Source: Cymodocea nodosa
Taxonomy: Eukaryota; Streptophyta; Magnoliopsida; Alismatales; Cymodoceaceae
Assembly (NCBI GenBank): GCA_036874045.1
Contig: JAZBRI010000008.1
Span: forward strand, 5,657,001 to 5,721,000
Length of the DNA: 64,000 nt
Reading direction: 5' to 3'
Shown here: positions 1-11,638 of the stretch, piece after piece
Numbering within the stretch: position 1 is the stretch's first letter
How the letters are laid out: every line of letters starts with the position of its first letter
The notes under the pieces: generated by a model
Databases searched by the model: none
What the model was told of the DNA's origin: nothing
What the model saw: the letters and a program-made list of their open reading frames with translations, nothing else
Made by a program: the position numbers and the translations under genes

Positions 1-1040
1 TTTATCATTAAAAAAAAACAAAACAAAACAAAATATCTATTTTCAAATTTTAGTTTTCTAGTAGTTAAGAATTTATGAAATTTTGATTTTTATTGAAGTC
101 AATTTATTTAAGAAAAATTTAGAAAATATTACTTAAGGACAGTTAAATTGATTCAATATCAGTGCCAACTATATTTTTGTTACTTATGTCTATGCTATTA
201 CAGAGATTTTAACAGGAAAATACATAGAAAGTATGTACTTTTTATTAAAGGAAAGTTATTAACATTCTGTTAGAAAAATTAAGTCTTGCGGTTGCCTCTA
301 ATTTAATTTACTGTATTGTTTTATTTTTTTGTTTGTTTTTGTCTGTAATTACTTGAGTAATTAAGTCCGTTGGGGGATCTTAAACCCTAGTCACTTAAAC
401 CAACTGGTTTGGGATGTGCTGACTGAAAACTCATTTTGCAAGTAATTCAGATTATATTTAAAATAAATAAAAAAATTTATTACCTGTTCTCATTTGTCAT
501 TGAGTAACTGGTTATCTTTCCCCTAAGTAAGGGATTGTGATCACGTAAAAAGATGATATTGTGGGAGGTAATACATAAAATATATATATGAATAAAAAAT
601 AATAATAAAAAGGGGCAATGTACTCAAGCTTAATTTATCTTTCAAGGTGTTACAACAATCCTGCCATAATTTGTGCATATAATCCTTGTTATTTTTTTGT
701 TATTATCTACTCTTTACACATAATGTACGATTTTTATTGTCTTAAGTTTGTGTACTCATTATTGAATTCTTTTTAAGTTTCTACAGGTATATCTTTATGA
801 ATTATCTTTTGTAAACTGAATAAGATAAAAGCTAGAAAGTCTAAATTGTTAACTCTACTACTTATTTCTATATTTAATTCAAATTAAATTAAAAAGAAAA
901 AGAAAAAGAGAGACTCAAATCTATTTAAGGCTTAACATCCTCTTTAAGTAAGCTATTTGACCTTTTAAAGCCAAATCTACTTAAGGCTTGGCAACCCACA
1001 TTAAGTACGCCTTAGATTCTTTACACTACATTTATGTAGG
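1..1040. other. AT-rich stretch without recognisable gene
   Basis: I see no convincing open reading frame or recognisable repeat family here. There is an A-rich run near 8-36, and the stretch is AT-rich throughout. Around 1030 a short G-rich tract (GTAGGGGGAGC) precedes the point where similarity to the B-type LTR begins, so this tract may be a polypurine remnant. The rest may be older decayed element DNA or intergenic sequence. Confidence 0.4.
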
Positions 1041-1044
1041 GGGA

Positions 1045-1965
1045 GCAATTTCTCGTATAATAATTCATTTCTTATGAACTATTATATGTTTTCATGAAAA
1101 AATCTGCATAATTTCAGGAAATACACTTTAATTAAGTACATTTTGAACTATCGGTGACTTTCAGGTTTTTTTAATTCTTAAGTATCTAAATTCTTTATTG
1201 TTTCGGCAAGTTATATTGCAAGTATCGGACAGTTGTGTTTTAAAACGTTCAATAGACTATTTTATTATTTCCTGAAGCACACGTGTCGAAACCACAATGC
1301 ATGTCTTAAGTGGATTTTCGGGAAGTTATCTGTAACTCTTTGAAATGCGTCTAGGCATCAGAAAGTTAGATTTGTAACTATCTGAAACATCTCTTTATTA
1401 TAAAACTACTTAAGTACATGTCTCGTGATCTGGAAGATTGACTTAAGTTATCTTTCGGAAGGTTATATGTAACTCTTTAAAATGCACCTGAGCATCGGAT
1501 AGTTAGGTTTATAAGTCTCCGAAACTTTCTAAACACCTTAAGTTCAAATTATGCACGTGTTCAATTTCACTGCTTTATAATGTCTCAGTTGAAACTTGAA
1601 CAATTATGTTTAACTCTTTGACTTTTCACACCTATTCCTTCAAGAAACTCGAACAGTTATCATAAGTCTTCGAGTTTTCTCACTTTTCACTTAGCTTGAA
1701 GTTATTTTCTTTATATGAACAGTTACGCTAAGTATTGTGCAATTGTTGGTTGTAAAACTTGTACAATTATTGCAAGCACTCAAGTTATTTATCGATAACA
1801 GATCTTATATTTATGATTTCAATGATTGAATCTATTTATCCATTTATAAACTCGAAGAATTATAAATGTTTTACTAACAACCTTTCGTGTTTCTACCTTG
1901 GTAAAACCCTAACTTCACAATCTTTACTTCCACTAAGTTCTAGAGTGCAAAGCGAAGATTAATCG
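1045..1965 (+). repeat. B-like LTR segment, plus orientation (remnant)
   Basis: From about 1045 the sequence follows the start of the plus-strand LTR at 28211. Shared landmarks in the same order are the 'gaactatcggtgactt' block (1146), ACACGTGTCGAAACCA (1279), the 'tctggaagattgacttaag' block (1430) and GCACGTGTT (1552). It carries several copies of the TTCGNNNAGTTA / TAACTNNNCGAA half-site. The retroelement gene remnant downstream begins where this LTR-like stretch ends, so it probably served as its promoter region. It is decayed and partly duplicated. Confidence 0.55.
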
Positions 1966-3320
1966 ACAATGTCAGAACATGGAAGAGGATGTGGTAGAAT
2001 GACAAAAGTGTAAAAAAGAGAGTTGGAACTTCAAAAAATGTAGAATTAAATCAACAATATCTATTCAAGGTACACTTTTTCAAATAAAATATTGCATGAA
2101 ATAAGAAAAGCTATTCAAGATGACAAAAATTTCTGTTGGAAATTTATTTGAAATTATGCTGAAACACAATTTAGACTAAAACAAACTGAACTTTCCGCAT
2201 TGCATTTATGGAAAAGAAATTTACAACCTAACCCTACGGTTGTAAGTTCTAGACATGTACTAGAGACATCGGTACAGTCTATCACTTATTATGGAAAGTT
2301 ACACATGTCGAAACCACAATGCATGACTTAAGTGGATTTTAGGTAAGTTATCTGTAACTCTCCGAAATGCGTCTGGGCATCAGAAAGTTAGATTTGTAAT
2401 TATCTGAAACATCTCTTTATTATAAAACTACTTAAGTACACGTCTCGTGATCTGGAAGATTGACTTAAGTTATCTTTCGGAAGGTTATATGTAACTCTCT
2501 AAAATGCACCTGAGCATCGGATAGTTAGGTTTATAAGTCTCCGAAACTTTCTGAACACCTTAAGTTCAAATTATGCATGTGTTGAATTTCACTGCTTTAT
2601 AATGTCTTAGTTGAAACTCGAACAATTATGTTTAACTCTTTGACTTTTCACACCTATTCCTTCAAGAAACTCGAACAGTTATCATAAGTCTTCGAGTTTT
2701 CTCACTTTTCACTTAGCCTGAAGTTATTTTCTTTATATGAACAATTACGCTAAGTATTGTGCAATTGTTGGTTGTAAAACTTGTACAATTATTGCAAGCA
2801 CTCAAGTTATTTATCGGTAACGGATCTTATATTTATGATTTCAATGATTGAATCTATTTATCCATTTATAAACTCGAAGAGTTATAAATGTTTTACTAAC
2901 AACCTTTCGTGTTTCTACCTTGGTAAAACCCTAACTTCACAATCTTTACTTCCACTAAGTTCTATAGTGCAAAGTGAAGATTAATCGACAATGTCAGAAC
3001 GTGGAAGAGGACGTGGTAGAATGACAAAAGTGTAAAAAAGAGAGTTGGAACTTCAAAAAATGTAGAATGAAATCAACGATATCTATTCAAGGTACACTTT
3101 TTCAAATGAAATACTGCATGAAATAAGAAAAGTTGTTCAAGATGACAAAAATTTCTGTTGGAAATTTATTTGAAATTATGCTGAAACACTGTTTAGACTA
3201 AAACAAACTGAACTTTCCGCATTGCATTTATGGAAAAGAAATTTACAACCTAACCTTACGGTTGTAAGTTCTGGACATGTACTAGAGACATCGGTACAAT
3301 CTATCACTTATTATGGAAAG
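1279..3320 (+). repeat. Tandem duplication, two units of about 1022 bp
   Basis: Positions 1279-2298 and 2301-3320 are near-identical direct copies with a constant offset of 1022 bp. For example, the 67-codon open stretch at 1759-1962 recurs at 2781-2984 with only a few residue differences. Each unit holds part of the B-like LTR and the first part of the retroelement gene that continues after 3320. The high identity suggests a duplication later than most of the decay around it, by unequal crossing over or replication slippage. Confidence 0.85.
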
Positions 3321-3461
3321 AAGTGAGGACCAATGATCGAAAATGCAAACAGGGAATTACAATCCTTGTATTCCCAACATTATTTTCCCCCAGCTGTTTT
3401 AAATGATATTAAATGTATATAGATGAACAGAAAACTGCCATTTGCAAAATGAGCCTTCGAA

Positions 3462-4289
3462 GTGAAAGACAGAGTTTATCGACTCAAAATGGTAGAGGTG
3501 GAGAGCTTAAAACTCTATATTCAATTATTACCACCTAGGCATCATGGTGAAGGACCATCAAGACCCCATGTGCCTTTAACAGGAGAAATTAAGACAATTT
3601 TAGAACCTCCTGAACAACCTGAAACACTACAAACATATAGTCGAAAAAAGAAAAAGACAATTGAATATTTTGGACTAACTACAAGTGTACAAGGAATATT
3701 GCAGCAAAAAGAAGAATCAGTGAAAAATGGAAAACTATGCTCCATTGCAGAAGCTAGACAGACATTTTTGTCAGGAATCCCAGTAGATGTGACAAATATT
3801 GGCTTACAAGCATATACTCTAAGGTATTGTGTCACATTAGTGCATAATGTATCTTTTAATACAATGGATAGTTTTTCACATAATACTGCAAGCACACATT
3901 CTTTTCCTACGGAAAGAGAGAATGTAGGAAATTTTGATGATACATATATAGATGATATCCAATTTGATGACATTTTTGACAACATAGACATTGAGTTTAT
4001 GAATTTTGAAGATATTTCATCTGAAGAAGAATGTACAGATATTCTTCCTCTTACTGTGTCTCGAATAGAAACTTTTAAATTTTGGTACAGTTGCTTAAAC
4101 TACATTTTACATATATGTTTATGTCTGTTACAATATATAGTATACTTGTTGATAAATGTATATAATCAACAACATACACAGTTACAAATAGAATATGATA
4201 CTACCAATGTCTCACATATACAAATTTCAGAAATACAGGATGATTCTATTCCACAAACAGATATAGAACATTCTTTCATACAGAGATAG
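3462..4289 (+). pseudogene. Retroelement gene remnant, upstream part, function unknown
   Basis: This is an open stretch of 275 codons of no family I recognise. The N-terminal part is basic and Pro-rich, with a KKKK-type cluster near residue 60. The middle is acidic (many Asp, Glu and Ile around residues 160-195). A strongly hydrophobic segment rich in Cys, Leu, Ile and Tyr at about residues 208-236 could span a membrane. It lies between the duplicated LTR-like region and the envelope-like domain at 4665 on the same strand, so it probably belongs to the same fossil gene. The element is broken in several places. Whether the hydrophobic segment was ever used is unknown. Confidence 0.45.
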
Positions 4290-4664
4290 TTAAATAGATC
4301 AAATATAGATATACATGTTGCTGATATATAGATTGTTGCAAAGACTGTTGTTACTGAAATGTTTCCAAAAGAACAAACAGAAGAAATTCAGTAAATTATT
4401 GATACGACAATAACAGATATTTCAGACATTTATACTAGTTTTGATGGCAAATCCACTAGTTCTGAAAGATCTGAAAATATAGATGCTACTGATAATATTG
4501 AAACAAGTCCCAGATCAGAAGATCATGACAGGAAAATACCTAATCCTGAATAGAGTTTAGATGAAAATACACTATTATGGTTCAGAAATAGTTCCTATTA
4601 TGACAAATTTCAGACATATAAAACTTTTATAGTTTTATATTCAAGACCAGTTAAGTTTGAAGGG

Positions 4665-5369
4665 ATGGCACACATACGAGAACTATTTGAATTTCAAGGC
4701 TTGTTGACTCTACTTCTACAACAGCCAGGCCATCTTGCTATACCCAAACTTATCAGTTGTTTTTACTCAAACTTAATAGTGGAAGAAGGTATTCCTGTTT
4801 CTACTATACAAGACAATGACATATATTTAACTCCAGATTCACTTTATCAGGTACTTGGCCTAAAAAATGAAAGAGTTAAATTATCAGAAAGAAAACAGGT
4901 TTATCGATTGGGATGGGACATTACAAGTTTAGCCAAAGATCCAACTGCCAGCAAACCATTGAGATTACTGATTGACTTAAATGGCCAAGCACGTTTTTTT
5001 GCAAAAATATTGCATGCTACATTGTTTCAGAGGTTTGGTCATGGGGCAGAAGTTGGCAGATGTTGTCTGTATGCTACATATGCATTAATAAACCATATAC
5101 AGGTGAACTGGTATGATATTTTTGTTTCTCATATCTTACATTTGCATAGTAAATTATTTTATGGTGATACGATTTTGAGAATTATGGCAAGTCAAACAGA
5201 TATTACACCTTGGCCACAGAAAAAATTAAAGTCAAGATCTTTCTCTGAAAAGGAACTCCAAAAATACCAGGAAGCAGATACACTTGTCCTCCGACAACAA
5301 CAACAACAGGATCGGCAAATACAGTCACAGCCACAACAGCAACAATCCACACAATTTACAGAAACATAG
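4665..5369 (+). pseudogene. Envelope-like / 'putative plant transposon protein' domain
   Basis: This stretch resembles the domain annotated in plants as 'putative plant transposon protein', also called envelope-like in SIRE-type copia elements. Visible landmarks are IRELFEFQGLL near the N-terminus, FYSNL, a YQVLGLKNE block, LNGQARFFAKILHA, then YATYALINHIQVNW and KLFYGD. The C-terminus is rich in Gln (about residues 200-230), and homology trails on to about 5577. The protein at 26914-28188 and the remnants at 29935-31130 and 50884-51432 belong to the same family. A polypurine tract and SIRE-like LTR follow, which is the place of the env-like gene in SIRE elements. It is a broken fossil; the family assignment is by eye. 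Confidence 0.55.
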
Positions 5370-5577
5370 CAACATACAGATATACAAGGTATACATACAG
5401 AAATACATACAGGTATAGATACAGACATACATACTGAATTCTTATAGCAACCATCACAAGGTTCTCAAAATGATTTAGATCAAGCATTACTTGATCAGAT
5501 AAACAGAGTTAGTACAAAAATTGCAAAGAAAATTTTAGATACTCTGATTGATATTTTTCGAAGACAAAGAGGCTTGT

Positions 5578-5905
5578 GATTATACAAATTATGTATTACA
5601 TGATTTATTTTTTATAATTTGTAACCAAAACTATTATGTAAACTGTTTACTGATTTTAATGTTACGTGATTATTTTTCACAGTTTATGATATTAAACAGT
5701 TTATGCTTAATCCATAAATCCTATGTATGTTTTCAACTATCGTTTTGATTAATATATACTTAGTAAGATTTCCTTTCTTACGTTTAACTTGCTTAACTTC
5801 CTAAAGGAGGAGAAAATAGTTTGTTTATTTTTTTATAATGCCAAAAAGGGGGAGATATAAATTATGAGACTTATTAGGTTTTGACATCATGAAAAAGGGG
5901 GAGAT
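5578..5905 (+). promoter_or_regulatory. 3' noncoding region with two polypurine tracts
   Basis: This is noncoding DNA between the envelope-like gene and the LTR. Two purine tracts, AAAAAGGGGGAGAT (about 5845) and AAAAAGGGGGAGAT immediately before the LTR at 5906, match the plus-strand primer tract of SIRE-type copia elements. The same tract is seen in reverse at 41338-41352 and 56908-56922. The upstream copy looks like a duplication of the functional one. Confidence 0.6.
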
Positions 5906-7157
5906 TGTTAGGTATTTAATTTTGATGATATATGCTTTATTATCGTATTTAAATAAGTCTACATAATATTCTTTAAGTATAATAGTTAACAGATTACCGG
6001 AAAATTTTATTTTTATGTCGTATAAATTAAAGATTTCCGAAGAGTTAGATTTGAAATAGTTAAACTTTCGGATAGTTAACGTTTTGGATAGTTAAACTTT
6101 CGGATAGTTAACGTTTCATTTTTGTCGAATACTTTATGTTAAAAACTCATATAGTTAAGGTTATCTGCACGTGTGTTTTTAATGTTTTAAGTTGTCACGT
6201 GTTTTCCATGTGCGTTCGGTAATGAAAAATCGAATAGTTAGATAACTGTTCGAGTTTTTATACGTATGGATAAATAACTGTTCGAGTTTTATAAAATGAC
6301 TAACGAACAGATAAGTTTCTTTGTTTAGTCACGTGTTTTGCAAGTACAAAAAAAAAAAGAAACTCGAAGAGTTAAAGGATAAATGTTCAAGTTTTTACAA
6401 GACTTAAAGGATAAATGTTCAACTAAATCAAAGACTTAGAAGATATTCTACAAGACTCCAAGAAGATAAAATTTCGGTGAATCTACGAAGTGAAGATCGT
6501 GGAAATTCAAAATGTTAGTGGAGAAAGTGGAAATTAAAATAGAAAGTAATTTGGATTAAAGAGAAAATTAGTATGTGGATTATGGATTATGGATTGTGGA
6601 TCAAGTGGATGAATATGCTGAAGGTGAAAGACAACAGAGTTCAACTACTAATAGAGAGTACGAGCTACATTACAATAGAGGATCCCAATCTCAAAAACCA
6701 AGTCTGAATATTCAATCCGGATCCCTAACTGAAAAGTTAAGTTTGAATATTCATATTCTGAAAAATTCTCCAACATCAGAAGAAGTTCAAAATTCCAAGC
6801 AATTTCAGAAATGGAGCTGCAAATGTAAGAAGTCTGGAAATTCGACAACTAGAGAAAAAGAGATATAGAAGCTGAGCAAAGAGAAAGAAAGAAGCTGTGT
6901 GCATAAAGATCAGGTTATATACAATTCAAAATTAGTTTTGAATAAGAGCTTTGTTTTCCTATTTGAATTGTATATCGAACATTACTGTATCAAAATCGTC
7001 AAGAAGGGAATTGAGCTGAAAAGATATTGTAAATTCTATCTTGAAATAAAAGAATAGAATTTCATTTACGAGTGTTTTGTGCTCTTGTTTTATCCACTAG
7101 TATTTAATTACTAAAGACACAATTCACCCCCCCTCTTGTGATACAGACGATCCTACA
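5906..7157 (+). repeat. SIRE-type LTR (3' LTR of plus-strand remnant)
   Basis: This LTR of 1252 bp starts TGTTAGG directly after a polypurine tract and ends GATCCTACA. The end is preceded by a C-rich AATTCACCCCC block that is characteristic of SIRE-like LTR ends and is also present in the copia LTRs at 46384 and 61866. It holds several TTCGGATAGTTA-type half-sites (6035-6110, 6229-6254, 6360) and CACGTG boxes (about 6195 and 6332). No matching 5' LTR is visible. It abuts a B-type LTR fragment at 7158. Confidence 0.65.
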
Positions 7158-7739
7158 GTTAGTATTGTCAGTATTGTTGAATGTTTTATGTTTATTTCAT
7201 TCCAAAAAATAGAAAATCGTTTTACTAATTACTAGAACTAGTTCGTATTCAATTCTGAAATCCTGATTAATATGGTTACTATTTGAAATATCTAAATGTT
7301 AGTGTTTATTAATGATAAATACTGTATGGACTAACATTAAAAGCTTAATAGATGTTGTTTACATTATATGGAACCACCCAATGGATGACCAAATTCCTTT
7401 ATGAATAGAAAATTTAATTGGAAGTTACTAGTGAGGCTCGTGAAATTAACTTAAGTCCATGAGGGTAGTCCATTGAGTTAATTATAACTCAATGAACTAA
7501 GCTCATTTAGTTAGTAGTAAGTCAACGGAGTACGTAATTCAATACATAAACCTTTAATTGTAAAAATCAAAATAGTATGAAATTTTTACTCAGTCTCTAT
7601 GGGATCAACCTGTACTTGCACATTTATGCAATAGACGTTGTGCACTTGTAATTAAAAACAAATTGGATTTAATATCTAATTTGTGAAAATTGTTTGTTTA
7701 ATTCTAAAAAGAAATTATAAATATATATTTAAAGCAAAC
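7158..7739 (+). repeat. 3' end of a B-type LTR, plus orientation
   Basis: This is the reverse complement of the parts of the LTRs at about 19226-19860 and 33948-34510. Shared marks include 'tatgggatcaacctgtacttgcac' and the run to 'gtttgtttaattct'. It is cut on the left by the SIRE-type LTR and on the right meets the 3' noncoding part of element B copy 1, which lies on the opposite strand. It is a truncated LTR in inverted relation to its neighbour. Confidence 0.6.
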
Positions 7740-8009
7740 GAAAAACTTTTCATTCACAAATAAAAGTAAAACATATAACAAAAAGTAAAACATATATTGT
7801 TAGATATATGCATTGTGTGGAACCTAGGCTCTTACGCCTTTGGTGGCTCACAAGTAAGCTAATTGGTTTCTCAAAATAGATACCAACAAACTAGATTGAT
7901 ATTTTTGTTTTTCTTGTAAGACAAATAAAGCATAAACTAAAGTTTTTATTTTCTTTTTTTATATAAATAAATGCAGCATACACAAAACACTAAAATACAA
8001 AATCACAAT

Positions 8010-9136
8010 TTAAGAACAAGACTAAAAAGTAGTGACAAATGGAATGAACGTATCTGTCCAAGAAAAACCTTTAGGCATTATTCTCTTTACTATTAATTCT
8101 ACTTTTATGCAATTTTCCTGTCTTTTTAATTTATAAACTTGTAGTATGTTATCTACACTAAATATGAGAGTATTTCCATTAATGAAATGAAATGCAGACA
8201 TGGCTCATTTCCTCGACTATGGTAATGTAGATATTTCTATTTCCACAAATACTTCAATATACTCATCTTCCTACTTCCATTCATTCAGGTCTTCCACTAT
8301 CCATATTTGAAATTTCATAAGGTCATCCCACCATCTTACTAGACATAAAGTAGGATTATTAGATTCACTATACCATAATCCTAGTTGAATTTTATCATAC
8401 TCTACGGATAGTGGTTTAGCTATAACCTGTGGTATAGGTAATATTTCTATAAATTCAACATAATTGTCTATGCTTACTATATATAAATTAGATCTAAATG
8501 CAACTGATATATCTGTGACTAGATATATATAATTGTTAAATATCACATGAATGTTATTAACTAATGCTCTATCTCCTAGATATATCATAGTATTTTCATT
8601 CCAACATCTATTCTTAAAATTATAAACATTTAAATAGAATCCTTCATCCCAATTTCCAGTTGGTCTCTAGTAAAATAATTTGTTAGGGATTGTTGAATTC
8701 CAATTAGAAAATGTTAATGTTACTCCAGAATTTTTAGTTGGTACTTCAAACATATTAGGTCTTCCTATATTCCATTCTTCTCTAATAATAGGATTTCTAA
8801 TAAAAATATCAAGTAACAGAATAGCATACCTTGATTTAGTTCTATATATGATCAATCCTTCATCAATTCCCATAATAAGATCTATTCCTTCTAATGTATT
8901 AGGTGGAATTCCAACAGTTTCTTCTATATTCATAACTGATTGTACTATGAGTGAATAATTTCCATAAAAACCCATCTCTAATATTGGTCATCTTAGAAGC
9001 TTGTAGTCTATGAAAATATCTTTCTATAATACATTCTCTAATTTGTCTTAAGACAACATAATCTACACAGATCTTTAGTTGATAGATAACTTAATACTTC
9101 CCTTAATACATCTAGTGGTAAATCCATAATTTCCAT
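8010..9136 (-). pseudogene. Captured F-box/FBA gene, copy 1
   Basis: It is homologous along its whole length to the F-box genes at 11639-14236, 23251-24390 and 37641-38760. The N-terminal F-box lies next to the start at 9136. The FBA-like part shows GIDEGLIIYRT, REEWNIGRPN, FIEILPIP and LVRWWDDLMKFQIWI. In living plants F-box proteins bring targets to SCF ubiquitin ligases through SKP1; here the gene is cargo of a retroelement. It is intronless, about 375 codons long and lies 220 bp downstream of gag on the same strand. It is broken, with several breaks, and presumably not functional. Confidence 0.65.
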
Positions 9137-9358
9137 CTATTGTAGTTCTGTATTCAACAACATAAAACAAAAATAAACATTAATAGTTAACTTACAGATA
9201 CCTTCGTAGAGTTAGGTTGTAACTCAACAAACTAAGTTCACTGAGTTAAGAAATAACTCTATGAATTTAAGAACTATAAATAAAACTTCTACTTTTTTAT
9301 GTTTTTGTATTTTTGCTACTTTTCTATAGTATACATATTTTGTAATAGTTATACTGCT

Positions 9359-10553
9359 TCATTTAGCTTCCCTCCTATAGGAGCTATCAATTTCATTAAC
9401 ATTTCTATTCAAAGGATTCAGTACTGCTTAACTTGGCAATCCTCTTGTAGATTTAACTTCTATTGATTCATTTTGTCTAGGTGGTATATTTCTATTCATG
9501 TTTTGATTCTGAATAGTAGTATTTTCAAACACATGATCTAGACGATTGTTTAAGTGTTGAATTATTTTATCTAATTTCTCTATTCTAGATCCATGTTCAA
9601 TTAATACTTCATAACTTAGATTTTTATCATTTATATTTTCTCCTCCCTAGAAATTATTATTTTTCCAAGATAAATTTGGGTGGTTCCTCCAATTAGGGTT
9701 ATAAGAATTACCAAAATTATCTTTTTAGTTTCTAGCATAGATAATCTCTAAGTTATTAATATTTACATTCTTTTTTGCTAGTTTTTAATTTAGTGATAAC
9801 TCTTCTATTTTCCTAGTTAACTTAGTTAATTTGACTTCAAGCATAGTGTTCAAATCAATTTCATACATTCATCTTGACAATATTTTCTTATCTATAATAG
9901 CTTTACTGAGTTTTCCCACTAAATAGTTCTTTTTGCAAAGTTTTCTAAATAAACTCACGCTTCCTCACTACACAACTTCAGAAATCTATTTTGACAATTA
10001 AATTCTAATAAAGATTTAGTTGAAACATCTATGCCTTCATAAATTATACCTATTAATTGTGTCTTACTCATTGCATGTCGTAGACATTAAGTTAATAAAT
10101 CTTTAAATCGTTCAAAATATTTCTAGAATAATTCTCCTTATTTTTGGCTACAAATTATTTTTTTTTTCTTAATCATTTGATGAGTTGGATAATATTTTTC
10201 TAGAAAAACTGAATAGAATTCAGTCCACGTAGAAATTGAATCAAGAGCTAGAGTATATAACTATCTCTTAACAGTATCTTTTAAAGCAAAGGGAATATAT
10301 CTAAGTTTAATAGCATCTATACTCATATTAGGCATTATCATCATTTAATAAACTTCATTAAATTCTCTAAGGAAATATAAGGCATATTCTCTTTCTAATC
10401 CATGAAAGTGTGGTAATTAACTAATATAATTAGATTTCAGTTCAAACTTATCTCCCTCAAATACATGAAGGTTGGTAATCAAATACATAAAGGTTCATCT
10501 ACTAACTTAGGATAAAGAATTTCTCCTAATGGTTTTTCTACTATGACAATCAT
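9359..10553 (-). pseudogene. Athila-type gag, copy 1
   Basis: It is collinear with the open gag at 24579-25766. Recognisable blocks are the coiled-coil-like tail region, the YNPNWRNHPNLSW-type block near 9690 and the capsid-like core. In the Athila group Gag forms the particle that packages element RNA. The retained C-terminal end (VNEID) matches the other copies. It is heavily decayed, with many breaks. No pol lies downstream; the F-box gene is there instead. Confidence 0.65.
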
Positions 10554-10700
10554 TTCTTCGTTTTCCTCTAATGAAAGGTTAGCTACACCCTTAAGGATTT
10601 CACTAAATTCAATTTCAAAAAAATTTTCAGTATGCTTATGTGTTAAATAATTCTATGTAGGTGTTCTAACTAATCATTTAGTACTAGGAGAACGAATCCA

Positions 10701-11638
10701 ATTATTTACTGAAAATATGAATCCATATCAATAAGCTCATACTTTTCTATAGTTTAATAAGATCTACACATAAATCATTCTATAAGTTTAATCAATCAAA
10801 TTAAATGTATCATTGATCATATGTATTTCCTTTAATCCAAAAATCAACATTTCAGCTCTTTCAGGATTTCAGATTATTTACTGAGTTTCAGTTAAACATT
10901 CTGATTTCTTTTTAAAATCGTGAAACTGTTAAACTCATAAATTTCAGCAAAAACATAAGATACTATATCTAGATTTGTATGAGTAGTAAAATTTGTAGCA
11001 TCTTATATAAGATTATAAATATAACATTCCAACAGTTACAGTTCTTAAAAAAAATTTTACAGTTTCAAATATCGGATAGTTACAAAACTTTTACAGTACT
11101 GTTCTAATTCCTCTAATTAACAAAATTACATGGTTGTTACTTTAATTACCTCCCCCCCATACCTACATTTTGCGTTGTCCTCAATGTAATAGATTTTTCA
11201 GCAAATACAGTAATTGCAGTAGGCATGAATATTATTTCGTTGACTTAACACCTAACTCAACGAACTGAGTTGAAATGTAAATTTAGGATAAGTAATTAAT
11301 TACATACCTTGTTCTTTTGTATCTCCTTCAATATCTTCTGATTTTTTATTCTAAAAAGCTTTTCATTCACAAATAAAAGCAAAATATATAACAACAATCA
11401 TAACAAAACATAACTTGTTAAATAGTGTCTTGTGTGGAACCTAAGCTCCTATGCCTTTGGTGGCTCACAAGCAAGTCAGTTGGTTTCCTAGAACAGATAC
11501 CAACAAACTGGATTGATATTTTGTTTTTCTTCTTTTTTTTTATATAGAATAAAACAAAAACTAAAATTTTTCTTCTTTTTTCTTTTTTCTAAAAATAAAT
11601 GCAGAATACACACAACATTAAAAACATAGAATCACACT
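10701..11638 (-). other. 3' noncoding region of element B copy 2
   Basis: It matches 22330-23250 and 36590-37640. It contains the internal purine tract (minus strand GGTATGGGGGGGAGGTAA, at about 11149-11166) just after a TTGAGGACAA motif. The latter is familiar from the region after the coding part of Athila-like elements. No gene is seen in it. Confidence 0.6.

Larger units (their letters stand above)
7740..10700 (-). mobile_element. Element B copy 1 (gag + F-box, no pol), truncated
   Basis: On the minus strand it holds, in order, the gag leader, gag, F-box gene and part of the 3' noncoding region. The LTR and envelope-like gene are missing at the two ends. At about 10700 the gag leader changes abruptly into the 3' noncoding region of copy 2, so the two copies are fused head to tail. 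It is broken, with many breaks, and older than copy 3 by its degree of decay. Confidence 0.7.

Noticed and set aside
3542-3991. 149-codon minus-strand open frame
   Set aside because: Antisense shadow of the retroelement gene at 3462-4289, with long Phe runs from poly-A on the other strand.
5192-5428. Cys-rich 78-codon minus-strand frame that looks like a small secreted peptide
   Set aside because: The Cys residues come from reading the CAA/CAG and ACA repeats of the Gln-rich tail in reverse.
6575-6868. 97-codon plus-strand frame in the SIRE-type LTR
   Set aside because: It lies inside an LTR and is low complexity, built from GGATTATGGATTATGGATT-like repeats; no family.
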